A stretch of DNA of 64,000 nucleotides from Diadema setosum (taxonomy: Eukaryota > Echinodermata > Echinoidea > Diadematoida > Diadematidae): NCBI GenBank assembly GCA_033980235.1, contig CM067066.1:38550955-38614954 (forward strand), read 5' to 3'. Shown here in pieces: positions 45,481-58,200 of this stretch. The notes beneath the pieces were generated by a model that saw only the letters and a program-made list of their open reading frames with translations, was not told where the DNA came from and made no database searches. A program made the position numbers and the translations under genes. How positions within the stretch are numbered: position 1 is the stretch's first letter; each line of letters starts with the position of its first letter.

Positions 45481-48400
45481 TCTGAAATCGTCGATTCGCC
45501 AGCAGGTGTCAAAGTCTCATTCGATATAATGTCGCTGAGAGTTTACTTCTAGAAATTACAAAAAAAGAAAGTTTACAAAAAGGTGAGACTGAAATGGTAA
45601 TGATATCATGCAGCAAAAATAAAAGCAAAGTGCTCTTCAGATGTGTTCTCGTCGCCATGGTTACAACGTGTTGCACATCCACCTCCCATCGTTGATTTTT
45701 ACACCTCTCCTCTCTCCATTACAGGCGCTATTTTGCTGATGCCTAGTAAAGACTAAAGACAGTTTTTTTTTCCCTTTAAGTTTAATTTTCACGAAGTTTG
45801 TGAGCGAATCACCATCGAGGATGATTTGGGAGAATATCGGTGTTGACAACTAACACGGCAATGGTCACATTGTGTTGTGTGTCCACCTTGATAACTTGTC
45901 TGATTCCACGGTCCTCCTGGGCCGCGCCCATCACCGCCCGCTATGTTGGCTCCTCGCCTCTTCCTAGAAACCTGCTTTGAAAAAAAAAAAAAAGGAGAAA
46001 GAGTGGGAAGATGACATAGAGTGGGATGTACATAGATAGTCATGGTCGGGAGCTTGTTGAGCCCTCCAAGAAGCATTAATTTGCATAAATAAGATGCATA
46101 TTGGACAGGACAGAGAGAAATGTAAAGAGAGAGCCATTTGACACTCTAATTGGCCTCTTCTCTCGGCAAACATCTCACAAGCCCGAAATTTTCGTGTCGT
46201 TTCTTTATTTGCGCGCGAAAAAATGTAAGCTTCGAGTCAGGGTGATTTGTTCTCCTTCTCCCCCAAACCTCGCCCCTTTTTTCTACCCTTCTCTCTCCCC
46301 ATCTCTCCCCCTTTCCTGGGGATGCTTGAACCTGCCTGAATTTGTGAATAAGATTGCAAATATTTGGACAGAAAGCCAAGTTTCCGACTCCCAATGCTTG
46401 GCAATTATAAACAGATGAAAACGTCAGCTGAGTTGACATGGCTCTTTGCGTTTGGCGCGAAATTTTGTTCCCTGGAAAATTATCGTTCTTGGGCTGGGGG
46501 TCTTGATGCATGACGCGCCGTATGATGATACGCCGTATTATTTACACAGCTCTGATCTCGGCTGTAAAGTAATGTCGGAAACTACAGGTGAAGAGAAGTA
46601 AGAAAAGAGACCGGGAGATAGATCACAGGGGAAGGGGGAGATGGAGAGAGGGATGGAGTGAGAGAAACCGCGGGAGAACGAAAAACTGAGAAAGCGATAT
46701 ATGGAGAGCGAAGGAACGAGTATTCTATTGTAATATATACATTTTCTATGATATAGGTATGCAACATATATATTTTGTATTTATTCCTATATTTCGGTAT
46801 TTACATATATGCGTGTATTCATACGTATGTATATATTTATATCAATTAATGCATATGCATAATGTATGTGTATTTGTGTGTATTAACGCAAGATGTAATT
46901 GCTTGATGTAAAACTAAAAGGGCCTTTTTAGTTGCAAAGAACGGAAACAGAAAACTGCGTTTGAGGTAAATTTAAGAAATGTGGAGGATCATGGCAGCAT
47001 TACCCACAATGCATCGCATCATTCTCATTCCTCCGAATGACCATCAGTTAATTACACTTCAATAACATTCCTCCTTCCTGTTGTTGAATACGATGACGTC
47101 AAATCGGATTCAATCACTGTCACATTAGAAGGAAAACATGCGGAAGAAACGAAGTATTAGTATCTGAATTCGAATTTTCCTACAACTTCATCATGTAGAT
47201 TGCTGAATTATTATAGGTAGGGAAAGAGCGTGCCGCTAAAAGAAACAAGAGGAAAATTTTGGACTCGTTTGTGGACAGAAGAGAAGACGAGAAGAACCGA
47301 CTTCATGCCCGCCAGACCAGATAAAAAATGTAAATATCGAGAAAGGTACCAAATTGAGGCGAATTCTTTCATTATCGATGAACTTTGGCGGTGTACTTTC
47401 ACTTTTCGAAGCGCTACTCAGTTCTCCCCTCTGTAAACAAGGGCCTAATGACGTGAAGATAGAGGTAAACGTTGGTTAAGAGACGAATTTTTTTTTCTCC
47501 TTTGTTGAAAGCTTTTCTCCGTCTAAATTTGGCATCGATGTTTTACACACAGCAACATCCTCTCTCCCTTCTACTCTGCTTCTTTTTTCTCTTTTCTCTT
47601 TCATGCTTTCTTTGTGCCCTCGTATCTGTTTCATTTGAGGGGCCATCATCTTATGACAGTTCGGCGTAATACGAAGGTATTTATTCTAGGACCGAGGTCA
47701 GGGTATCTGTGTGAAGGTTGTCGGTGATTCTCTTTGATATAATATCTGTGTGAATTGCCTGCTTCGATGACGGTCTGGAAATATCGATATGTATTTTTTT
47801 TTTCCTCTTGTGTGTAAACGTTGTGCGCAATATTTGCCATGGCATGGTTTTGTCTATACTTTCTTCACCAAAATACCCCCGAGTTAATATACTGTCACCA
47901 CTGGCGATATTTGAGTAGGACAGGTATAAGGGTCGCAATGACCCCATACTTCCATTCATATCGGAAAGGGAGTTTGAATATGGAGGCAGAAAATTGAAAA
48001 TGTAAATCTATAAAGGTAAGTTTAAGAAAAAAATATGTGCCGAACACCCTTTCAGTGTTTGCATTTTTTTCACAAACCACCCCCACGCCACCCTTTCTCG
48101 GTCCTACCTATATTTTGTACGCCTAGATCAAGAGAGCGTTTTGTCCGAGGATGTACTTCCGGTCTTGACTGGAAGAGCTAACGGGGTCTCTTGCTCTTAG
48201 GGTCAAGAACCTCAAACCAGAGAAAGTGGAAATGAGGATCTCCCTGCCAAAACAGCACAAGTACCGCAGTGCTCCCTAAACTCTATCGAGGATTGAATAT
48301 TCAACTCCATCCAAGAGCCATTCAATTTCATTGATGTAGCGATGCTGTATTTCAATATGACGGCACAATTATGGTAAGCGACGATCAGATTCTTTGGTAC

Positions 48401-48500
48401 ATGTTGCATCTGTATTGGCTTTTTTTTTTATTTATTTTCTTTAATACGGCAGGTAGCTGCGGTTTCTTGGAGTGCTGGTGACGGGGTATAGTGTGACTTG
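45481..48500. other. Complex non-coding block with regulatory-like motifs
   Basis: No gene recognised. Notable sites are an RFX-like GTCGCCATGGTTAC (45651-45664, one mismatch to the X-box), a perfect CRE TGACGTCA (47094-47101) beside TTAATTA (47048-47054) and TTCCTGTTGTTG (ETS-like), and a CpG-rich patch at about 46430-46580. A-run at about 45977-45990. Confidence 0.3.
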
Positions 48501-48518
48501 TTGCATCAGTTCTTCTGA

Positions 48519-48560
48519 TGACGTAAGATCACAGCATAGTCAGTAGTGCGTATATAAAGG
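48519..48560 (+). promoter_or_regulatory. Candidate core promoter: CRE-like site plus TATA box
   Basis: TGACGTAA at 48519-48526 (CREB/ATF- or C/EBP-like) lies 25 bp upstream of TATATAAAGG at 48551-48560, a canonical TATA box. Initiation would fall near 48580-48590. The first downstream ATG (48628) opens only a three-codon frame, so a coding transcript is not supported; it could start a non-coding RNA or a 5' UTR exon. Chance occurrence of a TATA box in A+T-rich DNA is the main alternative. Confidence 0.3.
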
Positions 48561-49890
48561 AGCACATTGCTTGTCATAACACATTATTCTCACACAACAG
48601 CATACCAGGAAAGCGAACATATTACAATGGAATTATAATTTCGACAGATTGATAATTCGTGTCTCATTCAGAGTGATTTTATTTTCAGGTTTGTACACAC
48701 ATATTCTCATAGTATAGGCCTACTATTTACCCGCATAATGTGTTGCAGATGGGTTGCCCATCAACTGGTAAATTCTGCTGAGGAGTTGACAAATTTCGGG
48801 CAAATTTAATATGATTCCGTCAAACTAATTGTAATGTTGTCTATTCGTCAGTTCGTCTGTTTGTTTGTTTGTTTGTTTGCTTGCTTGCTTGCTTGATTGG
48901 CTGTTTTTTGTTTTTTTGTGTTTTTTTTTTTGGGGGGGTTGTTTGTTTGTGTGTTTTTTGTTTATTTTTTTGGTTGTTTGGGAGGATTTTCGTCTGTGCT
49001 TATTGAAGTCGTATTTTTCTAAAGGAATGCCTATTTTTATTATTTCTATTAAGAGCGTCTCTGATTTGAATAATGAGCTACTGTATTTTTTCAATGTTTT
49101 ATTTGCTCACGTTTACTTATCTTTTCTGAATGATGAAAATCCTCGTGCGTGATCGCGGCTTGGTGTACAGAATACAAACAGACAAACAAATAAACGAAGG
49201 AAAACAAAAACTGTGTTGTTAATCTGTAAACCTGGCATTATGTCCTGACTGTCACTTGTTCAAACTCCACCCCCACCAAGCCGACCCAGTTAAATGCTGA
49301 GTCTATTCATCTTTGCCCTTCATAACAACCCTTCCCCTCGACTTTCGTACCTCTTTCTTATTCCTCCACTGTCCCTCCCCAACCCTGGATGCAGACTCAA
49401 ATCAAAGATGAACCGTAAGTTCTACTTTCCCTCATTTCAAGTCCAAAAGCGTTCGATTTTTTTTTTTTTGCCTTTTTTTTTATCATGACTTCGTGATTGT
49501 TTTTATTTTCTTTTGTTCTACCCTTTTTTCACGCCATCCGAGAAGTATATTACGACAGATCTGGAAATAAAGAAGAAAAAAAAAAGGTGGGAAGGAACCG
49601 CGGAGAATAACACGCCACTTATCGTTTCGAGGAAATAAAGTTACCTCGATCAATTACGAGTATTTGAAATGAAAGAAATTGGCGTGTTTTTCTAATCTCT
49701 CCTTCTTGCTGGGGCCATCCGTCAACGTCACAGAGAGACGGCCGCTTCTCGCCCGTTCTCCCCTGTCACCGCGTCGCGCTTTTCGCTGCTTCATCTGCAT
49801 ACGTGATGGATATCGGCCATCGCGGCCTCATCCCCTTCCATTACTTTGACGATTCATGTTCATCATTATTATCGCGTAATCTTTTTTTTT
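48561..49890. other. Unique and low-complexity sequence
   Basis: Contains a (GTTT)n-(GCTT)n tract at about 48858-48895, a T/G-rich segment to about 48990, T runs near 49458-49480, and a CpG-rich patch at about 49690-49830. No gene recognised. Confidence 0.4.
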
Positions 49891-49934
49891 TCTTCTTCTT
49901 CTTCTTCTTCTTGTCCCTCCCTCTTCTGTGTGTA

Positions 49935-49971
<37 letters not shown>

Positions 49972-49993
49972 ATGTCTCGTGTGTGTGTGTGTT
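49891..49993. repeat. (TTC)n and (TG)n microsatellites
   Basis: Seven TTC units at 49891-49912 and a long TG run from about 49927 to 49970, resuming to 49993. Confidence 0.95.
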
Positions 49994-50732
49994 GTGCATG
50001 TATGTTTGTGGTCGTGATACACGGTCTCCTTCCACGCCTTTCCGTCTTCTGTGTTTTATATTCCTCTGTTGCTTTTCTTCTTTTTTTCGTTCATAATTCA
50101 TCACCCTCGAATTATTTGCTGATTCGAGCCCGATCAATCAAGGGAGTTTGAGAAGGCGTTTTCTTCGAGGCAAAAAGAAGATAATAAAGATGGTCTCCGG
50201 GTGATGTAGCTACTCATTTGTGAAAAACCACCCCTCGACTTTGTGTGACACGCAGCTTACAATGAATGACGGAGGAGGGGTGGGTGGTATACGGGCTATT
50301 GAGGGGGTAGAGAACATGAACAGAAGCGAAAAGAGGAGCGAGTATCATTTTCCGCATCAGAAAGAGAGATGTGGAAAAGATATAAGCACTTAGATGCTGA
50401 TTGTTTTGATTGAGATATAACACAGCGGAGATCCTGAAATGACAGCACATTACAATGCGAATACGTACTGGACAAGGGAGCTATTTTTTCGCTCTCTGAA
50501 GTTGGATGGTCTGAAGATTTTACGCTCGGACTTACCACTATTGTGTCAAGCAAACTAGAATGTAATACGGAGTGTTAAACAATCAACAGACAGACGTTAA
50601 ACAACAGACTGACCTTTGACACTTGTATAGATCGATCTCTGCTCTTTAGTTTTGTTAAAGCCTAGGCATCCAGATGTGTTGTTAATGAATCAATGATTGG
50701 AATTATTGGCAGTATTTCTTAAGCGATCGTTC
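49994..50732. other. Unique non-coding sequence
   Basis: No gene or repeat copy recognised; frames of 78-85 codons on the minus strand overlap each other and show no domain. Confidence 0.4.
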
Positions 50733-50775
50733 CTCTGAACATGGACCTACAAGTAATGTAGGTCCATGCTCTGAA
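50733..50775. repeat. 29-bp perfect stem-loop flanked by 7-bp direct repeats
   Basis: CATGGACCTAC (50740-50750) and GTAGGTCCATG (50758-50768) are perfect inverted repeats around the 7-nt loop AAGTAAT. Immediately outside, CTCTGAA occurs on both sides (50733-50739 and 50769-50775) in direct orientation. The layout copies that of a mobile element with a target duplication, at minimal size. A transcript hairpin or double-stranded binding site are alternatives. Confidence 0.6.
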
Positions 50776-51950
50776 AATGAATTCAGTGATTATTAATGAG
50801 TAAAGTAATAGTACAAGAAATTAAGACATTAAAAGAGAAAATGGAAAGAGAAACAAGAAATATATAGTGGTGAATAGGTATGCAGTGCGACTACATTAGA
50901 ACAATAGGTGCTACAGCTGGACACACAACGAGTAAAGAAAAGAAATGCAGATTAGGGAGGTGTTAAAAAAAAAAACGGACGATATATTACACGCATACGA
51001 GCGCGCACTCAATACAAGGATACAGGGTCATACACACTCGCGCCCATCGCATGCAGATCTTATTTTCGTAACCGTTTACTGATTCCACATTTCCCCTATG
51101 TACTCGCGTGTTGCTGTGTACAAGACATAAACATAATTATAGACATGAGCCATATTAATATGAATACTCCATGGGAAGATGAGATCAGAAACCAAACATA
51201 AACACAATCATATTTCACACTACAAGACGCAGAGAAAAGAATACCTGACGGAAACTTCATAATTTTACTTCAGAGGTATATAGTGTCAGAGGATTTACTC
51301 TACAAATCAAAGGTGAAACGTCTTATAAGTAAAATTTGGTACTCATACAGAAGAATTGAAATGATCTTAACAAGTCTATTCTGTATTCGAGGCAACAAAA
51401 AAGAGAAAATTTTTGAAGACGTTAAGGGGACTGTTAGTAACATGTTTGCATTTTAGTTCATCATGACTCTGACAACCAGCTTGGATAGAAAATCTAACTC
51501 TCTCGTTGGATTCCAATGTCAATCGCCATTGACATCCGACAAAAAGTTCGTTAGAATGAGAAGAGTGTACCTTAAGAAGAGGGCTACTGGATGAGGTGAT
51601 AAGCTTGGCAAGCGTGCGTGACACCATGACTCCGTCTTACCTGACTCGTGTCGTGTGCTACTTGAGGATGTCGTCTCTCTTTTTGGTATCAAGCAATGGA
51701 CGAGAGTCCAATCCAGATTGCTCGTAGTATGGAGAGAGGGAGGAGGGGAAAAAACACCCAAAACAAGGCGACTTCGATCTCCCATTAACGCCCTACGATT
51801 TATCATGGATGGAGTGATGAAACGAGTAGTGCGGTCGTTTTGTCAGCGAATTACTTACGGAATAATCAGAAAAACATTAATGTAAACGATGAATTAGCAC
51901 CAGCCTAATATTACCTCACGTCACAAGTGATTGCATCTATTTTGTGTTTC
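50776..51950. other. Unique non-coding sequence
   Basis: No gene recognised; frames on the minus strand near 51376-51806 overlap each other and lack domains. Confidence 0.4.
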
Positions 51951-51965
51951 ACTCACTGTCGCTAA

Positions 51966-52110
51966 ATCTCTCTCTCCCTCCCCTTCCCTCTACCCCTCTC
52001 TCTCCTCCTTCTCTTTCTATATAATATATATCTCTCTGCCCCTTCCCCTCCTTCCCTCTCCCCCTCTCTCCCCTCCCTTACCCTTCCCCCCTCTCTCCCT
52101 CCCTAACGCA
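51966..52110. repeat. Pyrimidine (CT-rich) tract
   Basis: About 140 bp almost entirely C and T on the plus strand, interrupted by a short TATATAATATATAT block near 52019-52032. Confidence 0.9.
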
Positions 52111-52379
52111 TGCTCTGCCTTGTTTTGCCTATTCATATTCTCGTTCTCTCTAAATCTTTACTTCTCATCTTCATGATAACACTAGTCTGATTATTTTTCT
52201 CATCATATTGTTCTTGTGGTATGACGCCAGTAGTTTAAACATTTAATTTAATGCAACTCCCCCTGTTTATACATTCGTGAGTAGATGGTGTTTTTCCCCT
52301 TTCGCGTTCAACAGGCGTGTTCTTGATTTAGCACCCAAATTTCTCATCTCTTTAAACACATATCGCTGTACACGCATGA

Positions 52380-52682
52380 AATTCAAAGTCAGAATGCAAT
52401 TATTGTATAAAATTCAATGTTGAAATGTGAATATTCCAATTGCTTTTGCTACAATTATTTACTCAATATGATTTATATCTACCTTCATTTGCCTTTAATG
52501 TGTATCTATATTATGTACATGTATGTTCAAGTGTGCATATATCATACTATACTTTTGTTTATATAATTTGCTTCATGTCATTTAACTTTCTTGTACAAAT
52601 CGCTCGTTATTTTGCAATAATTTTGTGTCATATGGATGTGGAAAAATAAATGAAGTTAAATGAAAATGAAATGAAATTAAAC
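52380..52682 (+). repeat. Possible LINE 3' end with short tandem tail
   Basis: An A+T-rich, T-dominated stretch ends in ATGTGGAAAAATAAATGAAG and then irregular AAATGA units (about 52650-52680). This layout, an untranslated tail finishing in tandem pentamers or hexamers after AATAAA, is typical of CR1/L2-like 3' ends. No reverse transcriptase sequence is attached, so the call is tentative. Confidence 0.3.
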
Positions 52683-54779
52683 ATGTACACGCACACATAC
52701 ACAGATACGATTTCTTCGTTTCGACAACACTTCAACTACAACTTCTACATCTAATTTCATGTTTCAGTTTTCCTTTCGTTGATCGATAGTCTCATGTAGC
52801 GGGCAAATAAAAACAAAAATTTCCCCTTAAGTCTTGCATTTGTTCAGGAAGTCCCCTTCGTGAAACTACTGACGAGTTGAGCAGAGAGTTTGGGAAGGAT
52901 AAAGACACATATTTCGTGTATTGTTTGTTCATTCCATCCGTGAAACACCGCTTTGTACCCTTTCCCTTTCATTGCCTTCCTTGGCATTCCTTGATTTGCA
53001 ACTTTAACCCACCCTGATCTTCTCTATTTTTCCCTCTGTGGCCTCCCCTCTCTCTCTTTCCTTCGATCTTTCACACCTTGTCCTCATCATTACGTAGTTT
53101 TGGGCAATAATGCAAACCAATGCGGACAATATGAGCGATAGCCGCTGTCGGGCCGCCAATTATTTCATCCAACAATAACCGATCGGCTGAATTTCATTAC
53201 AAGTGCGAGCGATCGATCAAAGGTGATGAAGAAGACAAAAAAACACATGGGCGCATACACCTCTCCCTCTCTTCATCCTTTCCGTCTCTCCCGGTCGTTT
53301 TCTCTCTCCTTCTCCTTCATTTTTTTTCTCTTCTCTCTCCTCCATACTTCCTTTTCTTCTCTCTCTCCCTCTCTGTACATTTCTCTTATTCTCTTTCCAG
53401 TTTTCTGTCTTTCTGGCTCTCGCCTTTTCTATCACTCACTCTCTGAAACTAACTTTCTCCCTAGCACCGAGGTCCTCCCTGCGCCTTTTTCAAGTTTATT
53501 CGCTCTCCAGATGAACATCAAAAAGTATGTCCACACTTGGCTCAATATGCCATCATCTCGACTCTCGAGGCTCGTGTAGGAATAAGGATGGGGTGGGGGA
53601 TGGAGGGGGGTAGGGGTGTGATGAGATGACGGAATGATTTGGAGGAAAGGGAGCACTCAATTTTGAACTTTAGTTTTTTACGCCCAATTGACATACCGGG
53701 AGAGAATCTATAAGGCCCTTCTACAAATTTCGTAACGACCACAGCGCACAGGTGTTTGTAGTTGTGTTTGCATGATATGGTTTTCGTGATATTTAGGGGG
53801 AACAAAACTGAGCTTACTTCTGGTATTTTGCCCTTTTATTACGACATGTCTTCGGTACCTTAATATAGCAGTGATATCATAATAATAGTGCACAACTTAA
53901 CCAATAGAAGCAAAAAACCAAAGTGAAAAATAAATCAGGCTTATGCATTCACTTACAATGTGTACCCTTTTCCTTCATTCAATTCTATTATCATTCTATA
54001 TATTGTTCAAGTCTTACTAGAATTCAACATCCTTTTCTCCTTGGCTTCCTATGTAGAGGAATATTTTCACAATGCTTAAATCGTACGAACAGTTACACAA
54101 TATGACACACACAGACATAGACATACCCACAAAAGTACGTGTATAATGTTCCTTATATCATGCAATAATGTAAACATGCGAGAGATTTCGCGTGCGTGGG
54201 GTTGAGAATGTGTGTACATCAAACACACAAATGCAAGCGTGCGTGAATGTGTGCACACATCATGTGGCGTGCGCTCATCAAAACTTTCCGCTATCTTCAT
54301 TTTCAAAACTTTTCAAGCGGGTTAACATCCTAAACGTTTCTTGATTTCTTCTTTCGCTGTTTCTTTTCCTTTTTTCCTCTCTGAAACACTTTTTCTTCTC
54401 TCTCTCGGCTGTATTTTTCACCCCCATCACGCACCTTACGGACCGTCATCCGTCGACATTTTACACCTAATGCCTCGAAGCCAAGACAGACAATTTCGGG
54501 GCGGTAAAACGCGACATTTGGGTCAGGAGGGTAACGGCAGATCAATTGTTGTGAATAAACCGAATCTACTCCCCTGCATTTTTCTCTTTTATCTCATGAA
54601 GCGGTGATCCCCGTTGAGTGGGAGTTTCTCTTACAAAACTGTTCGGGCTTGTTCTAATTCTCTTCCCCTCTTCCTCTCTCCCTTTCTCACCTCTTTCCTC
54701 TCCCTCTCATACACACTCCTTGTCCCTCTCTCTTCAACCTTTCTGTTGAGACAAACGAAATTAGTTTAAAACTGTACAC
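52683..54779. other. Unique and pyrimidine-rich non-coding sequence
   Basis: Contains CT tracts at about 53040-53075, 53262-53400 and 54655-54740 and a G-rich patch at about 53585-53620. Serine/leucine-rich frames here are tract artefacts. No gene recognised. Confidence 0.4.
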
Positions 54780-54990
54780 GATTTAAATTGAAAGGAAAAT
54801 TCTTCCCCCTGAGACGCGGCCGGCGATGGATCTGAACTCGGAGGACCCCGGGCTCCTGGCCCGCTCCTCTGATGTTTCATCTCCGAGGCCATCGGGCAAC
54901 ATCGCCTCATCTTCTCTCTTTTAATTGTTTGATGATTTGCTGATTCGAATGCCGAGGAGAGGGACTCATTCATCAGCCGTTATTGTCGTT
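54780..54990. other. G+C-rich complex island with short open frames on both strands
   Basis: A compact block of about 150 bp is markedly richer in G+C (GAGACGCGGCCGGCGATGG, GGACCCCGGGCTCCTGGCCC) than anything nearby. The plus strand has an ATG at 54826 opening a 32-codon frame to TAA at 54924; the minus strand is open for 70 codons (54973-54761). Neither product is recognisable. The block could be a small exon, a CpG-rich regulatory element or a microprotein frame. Confidence 0.25.
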
Positions 54991-55234
54991 TTCTTTCTCT
55001 CCCTCTCTATTTGACTCTCTGGCTTTCTTTATCTCTTTTTATGTCTCTCTTTCTCCATTATTTTATATATCTCTCGCTCCATCTATCTCTCCCTATACTC
55101 CTCCCCCACCCCCCATTTCTGTTCCCTTGTTGTTGAGTCGAGTCCTTGAATGAAAACATCGAACACTATTCTGCGTATTTTATCTCCTTTAGCTTTGTCC
55201 GTCATTTAAGGTGAACAGCAGCTAACTTGGCACT

Positions 55235-55246
55235 GGTCACGTGACC
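55235..55246. promoter_or_regulatory. GGTCACGTGACC palindrome (E-box / CLEAR-type)
   Basis: The 12-bp palindrome contains GTCACGTGAC, the consensus bound by TFEB/MITF-type and USF-type bHLH-zip factors. No gene is seen nearby, so its target is unknown. Confidence 0.4.
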
Positions 55247-58200
55247 GTAATGCCGTTTGCACAGAAATATTCATTTATTCATTCATTTTTTTCATTATTT
55301 TTTGCATGAATTTTTTTCAAATCCTTATAAATGTTTTTATCTATTTCCCCCCCCCCTTCTTTGTCATGAAGAACCTATAAAGTATGATAAATCTCAAGCA
55401 TAGTTTTGATAAAAGTTAATGCACTCCTAAATGCTAAAAACAAATGAAATGTAATATTTATGATATTTTCTACCTCATATCAAAAGAATGATAATGCATG
55501 ACGAAAGTAAGACTATAGTGTCACATGAATTAGACATCTTCGTCGAGGAGCTCACTGCTTGCCATGTCATTTGACTTATCGGCCTTCTATAAGGGATCTA
55601 AATCTCAAACACTTTAGTTTTCGATTTGTTTTTAATTCTGTTAATATCATTTTCCTGTCTGGTAAATACAAATCTTGTCTATGGTAAATTCTGCCTCGAA
55701 AAACACCCCCCTAAAGGAATTAAACCAAAGGATAGTTCTTAAAAGCACTCCCTTCCCACTAGGCAATCTCCACTAATCCGGTTCTTAATTGATTTCACCA
55801 CATAGGATCACTTGAGCACAATCATAGGGAATGAGGCTTACAAATCATATCTCAATTCATATGCGTGTCCTGATGCCGGATTCTCTTTAATCTAATGCCA
55901 TTTCATACGTCTTTTCTTAGTTTCAATCGTTTTGTTTATTTTTACCAACTTAATCCACGTTTAAGTCTGCCTTTTATCGTGTGTTGCATTCAATCGAATA
56001 GAATCGAACTGTTCGACATAGAAATAAATTGACATGAATCGAATTGAACTGAATTACACTGAACTGAGCAGAGCTGTTGAACTGTTAATCAATATAGAAC
56101 GAAGATTGTAACTGAGCTAAGTTTAGCTAAATCTAAATTTTTAATTGAAATGGTTGAATTGAATTGAGGCGAAGGGAGTATTCCGTCCAAGATCAGAGCC
56201 AACTTTCACGTTGTTTTTACAGTAATAGAGCTGATTAAAAAGGTATACAAAATACACTAAGCAGTACTCTCTTCGAAGTCCATTCATCGATTCTGCACTC
56301 AGCAATCCGCTCATTGGCGTCGATTGACCAGAAATGACAAGGGTAAAATTTTTGTCAAAGACTAAGACCAGAGAGCTTGGGATATTTTAGACTCTTTGCT
56401 GATTTGTTTGTAGCAGTGAGAGGGGAAAAAAATCATGGTGCCATTTCTTTCAAGGATGTTCTATCTCTCTCTTGCTTGCTCCTCTCCTCTCTCTCTCGAT
56501 CAGTCCATAAATGTAATGTCATTCAATTAATCAATAATTGGACAATTTCTTTGTCTTCCTAAATTTCTGTTCATCCATCCATCTTTCTAACTTTTATCTC
56601 TGTAGATTAACTCTCTCATTACCTATTATCTAAAGCATCTCATTATCTACATGTCGATATATCAATATTACCTCCTAATTATATATCTATATTTCTATTT
56701 CTGTTCTCTCGGCAGGTTAATCTTGTCCTTGCCATCGACAACTCATTACGTATACATCGTCAGGTGATGGGATTGAAGAAGGTTAAGGGACGTTGATCCT
56801 TGAAGAAAAAAGAGCGGGAAGAGGGAGCGAAGGAGACAGCGGAGAATGACCTTCTTGACTCGTTTCTCTTCTCTTTAAAATCATCGCATGAATGAACGGC
56901 CATCGAATGTTTCTGCTCTGCCTGGCTGCTTTTTGTCTTCCCTACGATGGCGGAGTTGGCGTTAAGCGTGCGCGTACATAACTGTATCCTAACTTTGCCA
57001 AACTACTGCTTTGATCTGGGCGTGCGCGTGACTCCGCATACGAGCAGAAAAAAGATGCGGCTGCGAAGCGACGAAGACATGACTGAAAAAAAAAACGAAA
57101 AAATAGAGATATAATAATTCTGCTGCGATATGGATTTTACTCCATTCGCGGCCAGCATGCTGATAGAAAAGCAGAGGAGAGCGGCACGATTAGTAAGACC
57201 GTGTCACCAAATGACCTAATGGTGACTGCCACGAACGGTCGTGCCATACAGCCAATGTCATCTAACCGTGCCACGAACTGCTTCATCTGTATTCATATTC
57301 CGTTTTTTTAAAAATCCGTTGAATTTTGCATCTGCCAAGTGTTTAAATGTAATACTTTAATCGTCTTATACACGTAACATTCTCATTGCAGTAATGGTAA
57401 TCAGTAAAAAGTTCAGTCATTTTGTGTCGTGCAGTCAGAGAGATTCAGTTGAGATCGTACGCCAGACTCCATTTCGTCCTTTGTGTAATCCGTTAGGTTT
57501 CGATCCATTCCATTCCAATTCAAATAAGATGTAGATAACTTATACGATGCATACACAATACCCTATCATCATTTTCTAACAATCTCAAGTTAAGCCTTTG
57601 TTTGAAATTAATGTGAAATAAACAAAGAACTTTTTTTGAGAAAATGTTCAGAGACCTTGTTGAAAGAAAGTCCTCCCAGACATCAGCCATACTATAGACA
57701 CAAATAAAAAGTTAAAATGGCAAAACAAAGAAAAAAAAAAGCAAGATATGGTGCTTTGAAAGAATTGTAAAAAGTAAGACGGGTAGATAACGGTAAATGC
57801 TGTGTGAATCTGTCAGGATACCAATACATTGCGTTAACTATTACAGTCTATATGTATTTTCCTTTGCAGATGTCTAGCAATATACAAACCTCCAAAAATA
57901 AACACAGAAAACAATAACAAAGACTATCATATACACATGTGCACTGTGTGTCAATAGTTAAAGCAATATTTCACGTTGTGTACCTCACATCTATTGGTCT
58001 ATGTAAACGAGGAGAATCCTTATATTGTATCTATCACTATATCGTTATCACGATCAACCGAGTTCTCTTTCAACCACAGATTTGGCAGAACATTTTACAA
58101 GAACGTAAAGCTGTCGACAGGTTTTAGTGTCACGTCACTTCATGTGCCATCTTTTCTCGATCTACCCAGCCTTTACGCTGGATGATTCTTTCACTACCAA

